Of a stretch of 6,566 nt of DNA, positions 1-5,754 are shown piece by piece. The stretch's first letter is position 1; each line of letters opens with the position of its first letter. Origin of the DNA: CAYUAG01 sp046483025. GTDB lineage: Bacteria > Zhuqueibacterota > QNDG01 > CAYUAG01. A model generated the notes under the pieces. The model searched no databases. It had not been told where the DNA came from and worked only from the letters and a program-made list of their open reading frames with translations. A program made the position numbers and the translations under genes. The DNA is taken from assembly GCA_046483025.1 (NCBI GenBank), contig JAWODZ010000125.1, positions 1 to 6,566 of the forward strand, read 5' to 3'.

Positions 1-67
1 TCTTGCAAGACGAAAATTTTGAAACAGCAAAAATTGTCCACGCAGACAAGAACACGGATCTAGCCCA
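1..67. other. Non-homologous sequence beyond the breakpoint in peptidase copy 1
   Basis: Copy 2 continues after the NSNG motif with more VCBS repeats and a T9SS tail. Copy 1 loses all similarity at about base 68. In the copy 1 frame these bases read as a hydrophobic, non-repeat peptide. On the plus strand a frame from base 3 is open through the junction to a stop at 129-131, and its first 22 or so codons look plausibly protein-like. The stretch may belong to another gene or element, or be an assembly join. It is too short to identify. Confidence 0.5.
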
Positions 68-1795
68 GCCATTAGAATTTTTAAAAATAACAACAGTGCC
101 GTTTCTTTTTGCAGCAATTAAATCAGGGTAACTGTCGTTGTCTATATCATGAAATAATGCTTTAAAGCTTTGAGTTCCTGAATCAAAAACATGTTTCATA
201 TTAAATGAACCATTCTGGTTTTCATACATTATAATTTCACCTTTTACGGTTGTTGACAATAAATCAAAATCTGTATCATTATCGAAATCACCCCAATCGA
301 GATCGATGAAACCTCTCGCCCCAACATCCACAACAATGGGTTCTGGATTGAGCGAAGTCCCGTCATTGATAAATATGCGAACATAAGACCAGTATCCTGT
401 CGCGGCAATATCCAAATCTCCATCATTATCAAAATCGCAGGATTTTGCAATATGGAGACATTCAAACCATTGAAAATCGGGATTGAAATTATTATCTTTA
501 TGATACGTACCATCCTGGCAATAATACACAAGAAGATTGTTTTCTGAACAACTATTCCTGAAATTACAAATCACAAGATCTTCTATACTGTCTCCGTTTA
601 TATCAGCATTTTCAAAGCAATGATAGGCGTAATTGTCAGGTTTAAGCGGGGGGTCGAACTCAACTTTTTCCGGAATAATATTAATTTGATCAAAACAGGT
701 CAGGTCAGTTTCTGAAGATTGAATAGTAGAATGATAATTGTTTTCTGTAGAAGCGGGGAACCAATGAGTATATCCGGAAATTGAGGTATAGTATTCATCA
801 TAATTGACATAATAGGGGGCATTATGCCATGTGTCGTGTAAGATAAGAAACCGTTGAGAATCTACTATTTTATATCCCACCCCGACAGTGGCATGAGCAC
901 CGTAGGGGGATCCTGACCATCCTACAAATAAAGGATGTTGAAATGTGTCTATTTTGCTTTTATAATCCCCCCAGATATCAGATTCCTGGAATTTTGTATA
1001 GTTAAAATTACAGGAATTACCATACTCAGATGCCTGGGTATAATAACTCAGAGAAGAGGGATGATCCTGTATCCAGGTATCGGGCGATTCTCCAATAAAG
1101 GTACATTCTTCAGCCACACCCCAGTAGTAACCATTCTGGCTGTCCCCGCCGGGGATGAAATTGTCATAACCATTATCATTCCAATATCCATAAATCATTA
1201 CACTGGCAGTTATACCACAGTTTAAATACCATAAATAATTGGGAACACCGGGTATAATAACTTCTGTAGAATCCTTTCCTATTGAATTATTCTGGATTTT
1301 TTCCATAATGTTTTTCCAGGTATGATGTGCCTTGATTCTGTTCAGTCCGGATCGTTCTGCATTTGTGCTCTGTTTATGAATATTATTTTTTGGGAAAGAA
1401 TATTCATGGGAAGGTTGAGGGCTACATATGTTGTCTGTTTCAGATGTATAAAAGTAAAATGAACGAAGAGGGAAATGATTTGTTGATGAAGAAACAGTTA
1501 ATTCAAGAAAACGGGCTGATTTATTATCATCATAATTTTCACATACAAAAACAAAGGCATAGGGTTGATTTTCTTTGTTGCAGAGTGTGTCGGCCAGTTC
1601 AATGCTGTATTGTTCAGTATGAAGCAACTGTTGTGCAAAATAGTTTGCTACAGGCAGTATTTCGGTTGCAGAAAAATGTCTGGTTTCATTCATGGTACTG
1701 CTGCCGGTTCCGGGATGTATGTTTGAAAACAATAAGACATTGATAATACATATTGATAGGGACAGGGCTGAAAATTTTTGCTTAATTATTTTCAT
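1..1795 (-). CDS. Secreted C39-like cysteine peptidase with VCBS/FG-GAP repeats (copy 1, 3' end outside window or lost)
   Basis: The frame is open for 598 codons from ATG at 1795 to the window edge. The start is fixed by AAGGAG six bases upstream and by a Sec-type signal peptide (Lys-rich MKIIKQK, then a hydrophobic stretch to about residue 24). Residues 35-150 match no family I know and may be a propeptide. Residues 180-345 look like a C39-like papain-fold peptidase: VPNYLWYLNCGITASVM with Cys193, HATVGVGY with His301, and ILHDTW with Asp321 as the likely triad. Residues 375-575 hold four VCBS/FG-GAP repeats with calcium-loop motifs such as DFDNDGDLD. A T9SS tail like that of copy 2 is not reached. 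From about residue 576 (bases 1-67) the sequence stops resembling a repeat, so the gene may be truncated or rearranged there. It probably acts outside the cell; the substrate is unknown. Family assignment is by motif only. Confidence 0.88.
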   Translation of the reverse strand, partial: MKIIKQKFSALSLSICIINVLLFSNIHPGTGSSTMNETRHFSATEILPVANYFAQQLLHTEQYSIELADTLCNKENQPYAFVFVCENYDDNKSARFLELTVSSSTNHFPLRSFYFYTSETDNICSPQPSHEYSFPKNNIHKQSTNAERSGLNRIKAHHTWKNIMEKIQNNSIGKDSTEVIIPGVPNYLWYLNCGITASVMIYGYWNDNGYDNFIPGGDSQNGYYWGVAEECTFIGESPDTWIQDHPSSLSYYTQASEYGNSCNFNYTKFQESDIWGDYKSKIDTFQHPLFVGWSGSPYGAHATVGVGYKIVDSQRFLILHDTWHNAPYYVNYDEYYTSISGYTHWFPASTENNYHSTIQSSETDLTCFDQINIIPEKVEFDPPLKPDNYAYHCFENADINGDSIEDLVICNFRNSCSENNLLVYYCQDGTYHKDNNFNPDFQWFECLHIAKSCDFDNDGDLDIAATGYWSYVRIFINDGTSLNPEPIVVDVGARGFIDLDWGDFDNDTDFDLLSTTVKGEIIMYENQNGSFNMKHVFDSGTQSFKALFHDIDNDSYPDLIAAKRNGTVVIFKNSNGWARSVFLSAWTIFAVSKFSSCK

Positions 1796-1801
1796 AGAAT
1801 G

Positions 1802-1807
1802 CTCCTT
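1802..1807 (-). promoter_or_regulatory. Ribosome binding site of peptidase copy 1
   Basis: AAGGAG on the minus strand, six bases before the ATG at 1795. It fixes the start just ahead of the signal peptide. No convincing promoter was seen between this site and the palindrome further upstream. Confidence 0.75.
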
Positions 1808-1857
1808 CATTTTTGTTTTCAGGCTGTCTTTTAGATCGGGAGCTGTCCAGAAAGTAC

Positions 1858-1971
1858 GAAAAAAATTTAAACGTTAAGATCGCAAAGAGAAACGCAAAGA
1901 CTATAAATACTTAATAATTATAAATTTATTAAATTGCGAACTTTGCGGACTTTGCTTTAAAATTTTTTTTT
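1858..1971. repeat. Imperfect palindrome with CGCAAAG repeats, possible terminator
   Basis: The left arm (about 1858-1902) has an A/T-rich end and two copies of CGCAAAG. The right arm (about 1934-1971) has CTTTGCG and CTTTGC followed by an A/T-rich end, so the arms are imperfect inverted repeats. The centre (TTAATAATTATAAATTTATT) is itself nearly self-complementary. The element lies just after the stop of the 262-residue gene and before the start of peptidase copy 1. It could act as a terminator for the former or be a degenerate miniature repeat element. Repeats built on CGCAAAG are, to my recollection, common between genes in FCB genomes. The fold is inferred by eye. Confidence 0.5.
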
Positions 1972-2002
1972 TAGTCAACTCTGTGTTGTCTTATGAAGTG
2001 TC

Positions 2003-2791
2003 TCATATAACACTTTTTAGAATGGATTCAATCAGCAGTTTTCCCAGTTTTGTAATTCGAAAGGATACCAGCTTTTCTGTTGTGAATGTTTTATTTTTTC
2101 CGATATATTCCTCCTTGACTTCGTGATGGGTTTCAAGGATACCGAATTCACTGTGTATTTCAATAACAATAAATTCCACAGCACCACGCAAATTGATTTG
2201 ATGAAATGTTTTATCTGAAGAGGTCCAGGTGAGACCGGACGATTCAATAATTGAATCTGCAAAATCCTCAAAGCGAATCTCGTTTTTTTCTATTACAGAC
2301 AGAAAATGCTGGAGAGTTACAAATTGAAAATTTTGAGGCAGGTTTTCGCCCGTCCCTTCAACAGGATAGGCAATGAGCCAGTTCACCCTGTGCCACCAGA
2401 TCATTATCAGTATACATAGCTGATTCAAAAATTTTTTACCAGCTGGTGTCAATTGCCATTGCCTGCCAGGAGAAATTTTAACAAGCTTACCAACTTCGAC
2501 CAGAATATGCGGGAAAAAAATGGACCATACTTCCTCTTCACTGCGGACTTTATATATCCTTTCCCCGATCTTGGTTTCCAATTTTGGCGGGTTGACCAAT
2601 TTTTTTGATAATTCACCTACCATTTTCAAAGGCATATTGCCGGTGCTTCGTGTACCTATGATTTTATTTTCCTGAACGAACTGCAGCATAGTTTCCACAT
2701 TTCTTCGAAATTCCAGAGAGGCGGCATGTTGACTGACTTCATTTTCTCTGTATGAATCCAGGTAATCATCACAATTTTCAAAATAATCCAT
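2003..2791 (-). CDS. Unassigned 262-residue protein, two winged-helix-like halves
   Basis: I do not recognise this protein with certainty. The ATG at 2791 is preferred over the in-frame GTG at 2797, because that GTG overlaps the ribosome binding site GAGGAG while the ATG sits five bases after it. Two halves end in similar motifs: LTPAGKKFL at about residues 114-122 and FRITKLGKLLI near the C-terminus. This suggests a repeated winged-helix-like module. The TGNMPLK and RSEEE motifs (about 50-87) recall proteins related to the plasmid pRiA4b ORF-3 group, but this is from memory and weak. A hydrophobic patch at about 125-140 is too broken to call a membrane segment, and there is no signal peptide, so the protein is probably cytoplasmic. 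It lies 48 bases after the 107-residue gene on the same strand, so the two are probably co-transcribed. Confidence 0.8.
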   Translation of the reverse strand: MDYFENCDDYLDSYRENEVSQHAASLEFRRNVETMLQFVQENKIIGTRSTGNMPLKMVGELSKKLVNPPKLETKIGERIYKVRSEEEVWSIFFPHILVEVGKLVKISPGRQWQLTPAGKKFLNQLCILIMIWWHRVNWLIAYPVEGTGENLPQNFQFVTLQHFLSVIEKNEIRFEDFADSIIESSGLTWTSSDKTFHQINLRGAVEFIVIEIHSEFGILETHHEVKEEYIGKNKTFTTEKLVSFRITKLGKLLIESILKSVI

Positions 2792-2796
2792 ATTCA

Positions 2797-2802
2797 CTCC
2801 TC
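2797..2802 (-). promoter_or_regulatory. Ribosome binding site that decides the start of the 262-residue gene
   Basis: GAGGAG on the minus strand, five bases before the ATG at 2791. The upstream GTG at 2797 shares its first base with this site, so it cannot be the start used with it. Confidence 0.7.
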
Positions 2803-2839
2803 GATAGTCCCAAACTTTCCAGTCCGAAGTGATGAGATG

Positions 2840-3163
2840 TTAAACTTCAAGTATTCTGTTAATTCTTTCTTGGGTCTCCTGGCTGAACTCTTTTAAGGTT
2901 TTTTGGTCTATAAAATCATTTTTAACCAATTCAGCCATCTGAAATATTGCATTGCTACGCTTGGGGTCATCAAACATTGTTGCAATTTTTCTGTCTTCTT
3001 GTCTTATTAATTTCCAGAGTTTTAAATAGGTTTTATGATTATCATTTGTTTTGTTGTTTATGAGATATTCAATTTTTTTCAAAATTCTCTCACAGGCAAC
3101 ATCAAGTAAATCTTTTTTTATTGATCTTAACTTTTTCCAATCTCTTTCAGGAAATTTTTGCAT
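2840..3163 (-). CDS. Small conserved-type protein of 107 residues, function unknown
   Basis: The reading frame is open further upstream (to an ATG at 3211), but the likely start is the ATG at 3163, which has GGGGAG six bases before it. The protein then begins MQKFPERDWKKLRSIKKDLL. It is charged, apparently all helical, and has no signal peptide or membrane segment. The pattern of FPERDWKKLR at the start, an ICERIL-like segment (VACERIL), FDDPKRSNAIFQM in the middle and FSQETQERI near the end resembles a widespread family of short bacterial hypothetical proteins that I cannot name securely. It precedes the 262-residue gene by 48 bases in the same direction, so a two-gene operon is likely. A regulatory or partner-binding role is possible but nothing here proves it. 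Confidence 0.82.
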   Translation of the reverse strand: MQKFPERDWKKLRSIKKDLLDVACERILKKIEYLINNKTNDNHKTYLKLWKLIRQEDRKIATMFDDPKRSNAIFQMAELVKNDFIDQKTLKEFSQETQERINRILEV

Positions 3164-3169
3164 GTATTT

Positions 3170-3175
3170 CTCCCC
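3170..3175 (-). promoter_or_regulatory. Ribosome binding site that decides the start of the 107-residue gene
   Basis: GGGGAG on the minus strand, six bases before the ATG at 3163. The alternative ATG at 3211 lacks such a site and would add an unusual hydrophobic leader (IFCLYYKLYII). Confidence 0.7.
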
Positions 3176-3282
3176 TATGATGTATAATTTATAATATAGA
3201 CAAAATATCAATTTTTAATCTGTGAACACTGTGGTTGTTTTCTACTTTTTAGTCAATACCGAACAGAGAAAATTCATCTCAT

Positions 3283-4017
3283 TTATTCTTTGATACAGCG
3301 AACTGAAAATCCATCTCGCTTCAGTTGAGTTTGACGTGCAATTTTTGTTTTTGTAAATTCCAGTTTTCGATGACAGGCGAGACGATGGTTTTCAGCAGTA
3401 GAAGTCCAAAAATTGGCTGTGAAACCAATGCCCACAAAAACACTGCTGTAGTTGCGTAAACCAGCGGGCAGGGCTGAAAAGCCGCTTTTGCCAAAGGCTG
3501 CATCTCTGGTCAAATTTCCTTCATCCCATAAGGATGTATTGCCTGCAAGTTTGCTGCCTTCATTAGTACCTCTCCATAAACGTTCTTCATTGTCTGACAG
3601 ACTCATGCCCAGACACTCCTCAAGCTCTTGCCAGTCATCATCTGTTGGTACACGCCAGCCTTCAGGAGCCATGCTTCTGCGGTCACCCACTGCATACCAG
3701 TTGTACAAAAGACCGTAGGTTTTTATGTTGGAAGTATCATTTTCATAATAACACCAGGCAGGCTCTTGTTCGTGTTCTCTTTCTTCCCATTCAAATTTTC
3801 CTTTAATTTCAGGGATGGGATTACCATTGCGATAATGGGTAACTTTCAGGTTCTCAGCCATCCAGATTTGGTTGCCGATCTTCACGGTTTTATAAACATT
3901 GCCGTCAATATCCTTTACCGGCTCTGCTGGCTCAGGCTTGATTTCAGGAGTATTCTGTTTCACTTTTTCTGATTGCTTTTCATTTTTGGGGTTGAAAAGA
4001 TTCTTTAAAAAGTTCAT
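3283..4017 (-). CDS. FISUMP (Fibrobacter succinogenes major paralogous) domain protein
   Basis: This is a 244-residue protein starting at the ATG at 4017, with GGAG six bases upstream; an in-frame ATG at 4065 lacks a comparable site. After a short Lys/Glu/Pro-rich linker (about residues 1-36) comes a full FISUMP domain to the C-terminus. Its family hallmarks appear in order: DIDGNVYKTVKIGNQIWMAENL, YGLLYNWYAV, APEGWRVPTDDDWQELE, GSKLAG, GFSALPAGLR, FWTST and a final GFSVRCIKE. The family is abundant in Fibrobacter and related FCB bacteria and usually occurs in secreted or surface proteins; its biochemical role is not established. No signal peptide or lipobox is visible here (the N-terminus is MNFLKNLFNPKNEKQ), so location is uncertain. 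It is separated from the next gene by 119 bases and is probably transcribed apart from it. Confidence 0.92.
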   Translation of the reverse strand: MNFLKNLFNPKNEKQSEKVKQNTPEIKPEPAEPVKDIDGNVYKTVKIGNQIWMAENLKVTHYRNGNPIPEIKGKFEWEEREHEQEPAWCYYENDTSNIKTYGLLYNWYAVGDRRSMAPEGWRVPTDDDWQELEECLGMSLSDNEERLWRGTNEGSKLAGNTSLWDEGNLTRDAAFGKSGFSALPAGLRNYSSVFVGIGFTANFWTSTAENHRLACHRKLEFTKTKIARQTQLKRDGFSVRCIKE

Positions 4018-4023
4018 TTTCTT

Positions 4024-4027
4024 CTCC
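4024..4027 (-). promoter_or_regulatory. Ribosome binding site of the FISUMP gene
   Basis: GGAG on the minus strand, six bases before the ATG at 4017. It favours that start over the in-frame ATG at 4065. Confidence 0.6.
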
Positions 4028-4203
4028 GATATTTTTACTTGTAAGCTGGTTAAATGATCACACATTAATACTATGTGAGGCAGGAAATTATCTAATACAA
4101 AAATTAATAAAAAATAAAATTAGATATAAAAAACTTAATAATTTAATTTTAAAAAGTCAAGAAAAAAGTATGTTGTTAGGGGTGATTAATGTAATAGTAT
4201 TGG

Positions 4204-4235
4204 TGGAATGTTGGAATAATGGAAGAATGGGGAAC
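4204..4235 (+). repeat. Four degenerate tandem 8-bp units (TGGAATNN-like)
   Basis: The units TGGAATGT, TGGAATAA, TGGAAGAA and TGGGGAAC follow each other with exact 8-base spacing at 4204, 4212, 4220 and 4228. The block is purine-rich on the plus strand and has no coding context. It may be a decayed microsatellite. Confidence 0.6.
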
Positions 4236-4264
4236 ATGGCAGTATTTTTAAATTCTATTATTAG

Positions 4265-4430
4265 ATTACCCTGGGCATCATTGCCCGTAGAGTTGACTTA
4301 TGGGCGCCTGTCTTCCCCTAGTACTTGTGTGCTGTGAAGTCCACTTTTTATGCGCTCCGGATGAGGAAATCCAGGGCGATCAGTAGGTCGGAGTCCCTGC
4401 GGAGTAGGTAATACTCTGCCTGAATTCAGT
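4265..4430. repeat. GC-rich island with hairpins, possible mobile-element relic or structured RNA
   Basis: This block is clearly richer in G and C than the A/T-rich sequence around it. It contains a perfect 5-bp hairpin GGGCA-TCAT-TGCCC (4273-4286), a 10-bp stem with one G-U pair and one mismatch (4353-4362 with 4369-4378, six-base loop), a direct repeat of AGTAGGT (4382 and 4403) interleaved with CGGAGT (4389 and 4400), and a perfect palindrome CTGAATTCAG (4420-4429). ATTACC at 4265 and GGTAAT at 4407-4412 form a short inverted repeat around most of it. It does not look coding. It could be a REP-like or MITE-like relic or a small structured RNA; I cannot assign a family. Confidence 0.45.
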
Positions 4431-4446
4431 AATACCTTTTCTGATT

Positions 4447-5754
4447 TTATTTTAAAAGAATACATTTTTTTGATTTAGTGTATTCAGCTGTTTGATATCT
4501 GATAAAATATATACCGGATGATACATGAGATGCATTCCAATACATAGTATGGGTGCCAGCCGGCATTTTATTATTGACCAGGGTCTCAATCAGTTTACCG
4601 TTTAAATCATAAATTGAGATTGTAATTTGTTCGGACTTTGGCAAAGAATACACTACAGTTGTGACCTGATTAAATGGATTGGGGTAATTCTGCAACACAT
4701 ACAATTCTTTCGGATTGTTATGTTCGGGATCATCGATCAGTCCTGTTCCCGGGGAAACGGTATAAAATTCGAGACTGTCTCCTCTGCATACACCGAACGA
4801 TATAATTTTTTCATTATCCTGATCATTAAAAATGTTAATGCTGAACGTTGGCTTTATGTACGGTGAGGACCAGGAAGGTGTACTGTGAAATTGACCCTGA
4901 TCATTAATAAAGATCATATCATTGCGATTAAAATTGCTCACAATTAAATCCGGGTAATCGTCATTATTTAAATCATGCAGCAGGATATCTTTTGCATAGC
5001 AGGGCACTGAATTGTTGATCTGTTCCGGAGGATCCTGTATGTGACCATTAACATTATTGTAAACAATAAGATTTCCATCATCAACAGCTACAATGTCTGA
5101 ATAACCATCCCGATTGATATCTCCTGCATCAAAAGCCATACACCCATGCCCTGAGGAAGGAGAAAAGTCGGGTGTTTCTGAAAAGCTGCCATTAGAATTT
5201 TTAAAAATAACAACAGTGCCGTTTCTTTTTGCAGCAATGATATCAACAAAACCATCGTTATTTATATCATTTAAACACACTTTATTGCTTTGCGATCCAC
5301 AATCTAGATTGTATTTTCTGCTAAAAGAATTATTTTCATACTCATACACTCGAATGTTTGTTTTTACTGTGGTCGCAACCAAATCACTATCTCCGTCATT
5401 ATCAAAATCGCCCCAATCAAGGTCTATAAATCCTCGACCTTCATCATCTACAATAATTGGTGTTTGATTAAGCTCATTTCCGTCATTAATAAAAATATAC
5501 ACATCAGACCGGTGACCTGTTGTTGCAATATCTATATCATCATCATTATCAAAATCATTTCCTTTTACAATATGGAGACATTCAAACCCTTGAAAATCAG
5601 GATTGAAATTATTATCTTTATGATACTTACCATCCTGAAAATAATACACCAGAAGGTTGTTTTCCAAACATTGATTCCTGAAATTACTAACAACAAGATC
5701 TTCTTTGCTGTCTCCGTCTATATCAACATTTTCAAAGCAATGATAGGCATACAT
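4447..5754 (-). CDS. VCBS/FG-GAP repeat region with T9SS type A sorting domain (3' part of frameshifted peptidase copy 2)
   Basis: This 435-residue open frame is the downstream part of peptidase copy 2, split from the peptidase domain by a one-base frameshift at about 5768-5771. Its first Met (5754) aligns inside the intact copy 1 protein and has no ribosome binding site, so it is unlikely to be a true start. Six calcium-loop motifs of the VCBS/FG-GAP type lie about 45-50 residues apart: DIDGDSKED (11-19), DFDNDDDID (67-75), DFDNDGDSD (116-124), DINNDGFVD (163-171), DINRDGYSD (212-220) and DLNNDDYPD (261-269). The repeats probably form a beta-propeller-like binding module. Residues 351-435 are a T9SS type A sorting domain (NYPNPFN, SIYDLNGKLI, SGIYFIRY, final KKCILLK), which directs outer-membrane transit in FCB bacteria and is usually cleaved off. 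Confidence 0.9.
   Translation of the reverse strand: MYAYHCFENVDIDGDSKEDLVVSNFRNQCLENNLLVYYFQDGKYHKDNNFNPDFQGFECLHIVKGNDFDNDDDIDIATTGHRSDVYIFINDGNELNQTPIIVDDEGRGFIDLDWGDFDNDGDSDLVATTVKTNIRVYEYENNSFSRKYNLDCGSQSNKVCLNDINNDGFVDIIAAKRNGTVVIFKNSNGSFSETPDFSPSSGHGCMAFDAGDINRDGYSDIVAVDDGNLIVYNNVNGHIQDPPEQINNSVPCYAKDILLHDLNNDDYPDLIVSNFNRNDMIFINDQGQFHSTPSWSSPYIKPTFSINIFNDQDNEKIISFGVCRGDSLEFYTVSPGTGLIDDPEHNNPKELYVLQNYPNPFNQVTTVVYSLPKSEQITISIYDLNGKLIETLVNNKMPAGTHTMYWNASHVSSGIYFIRYQTAEYTKSKKCILLK

Larger units (their letters stand above)
4066..4446. other. Noncoding stretch between FISUMP gene and peptidase copy 2
   Basis: No coding frame on either strand looks real. Bases 4066-4200 are very A/T-rich and probably hold the promoter of the FISUMP gene, though no clear boxes were found. 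An 8-bp tandem repeat and a GC-rich island follow; both are listed separately. No obvious terminator with a U-tract was found just after the stop codon of peptidase copy 2. Confidence 0.6.

Noticed and set aside
244..531. Open frame of 95 codons on the minus strand
   Set aside because: It is out of frame with the VCBS repeats of copy 1, whose correct frame gives clear DFDNDGDLD-type motifs over the same bases.
1363..1743. Open frame of 126 codons on the plus strand
   Set aside because: It lies wholly antisense to the peptidase copy 1 gene, which has a ribosome binding site, a signal peptide and a match to copy 2. The antisense product has no recognisable motif.
3176..3282. Possible promoter for the 107-residue gene (TTGATA followed by A/T-rich sequence)
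   Set aside because: No -10 box at proper spacing matches well, and no clear FCB-type TAnnTTTG element was found. The A/T-rich background makes chance matches likely.
3452..3972. Two overlapping plus-strand open frames
   Set aside because: Both are antisense to the FISUMP gene, whose domain motifs are unambiguous.
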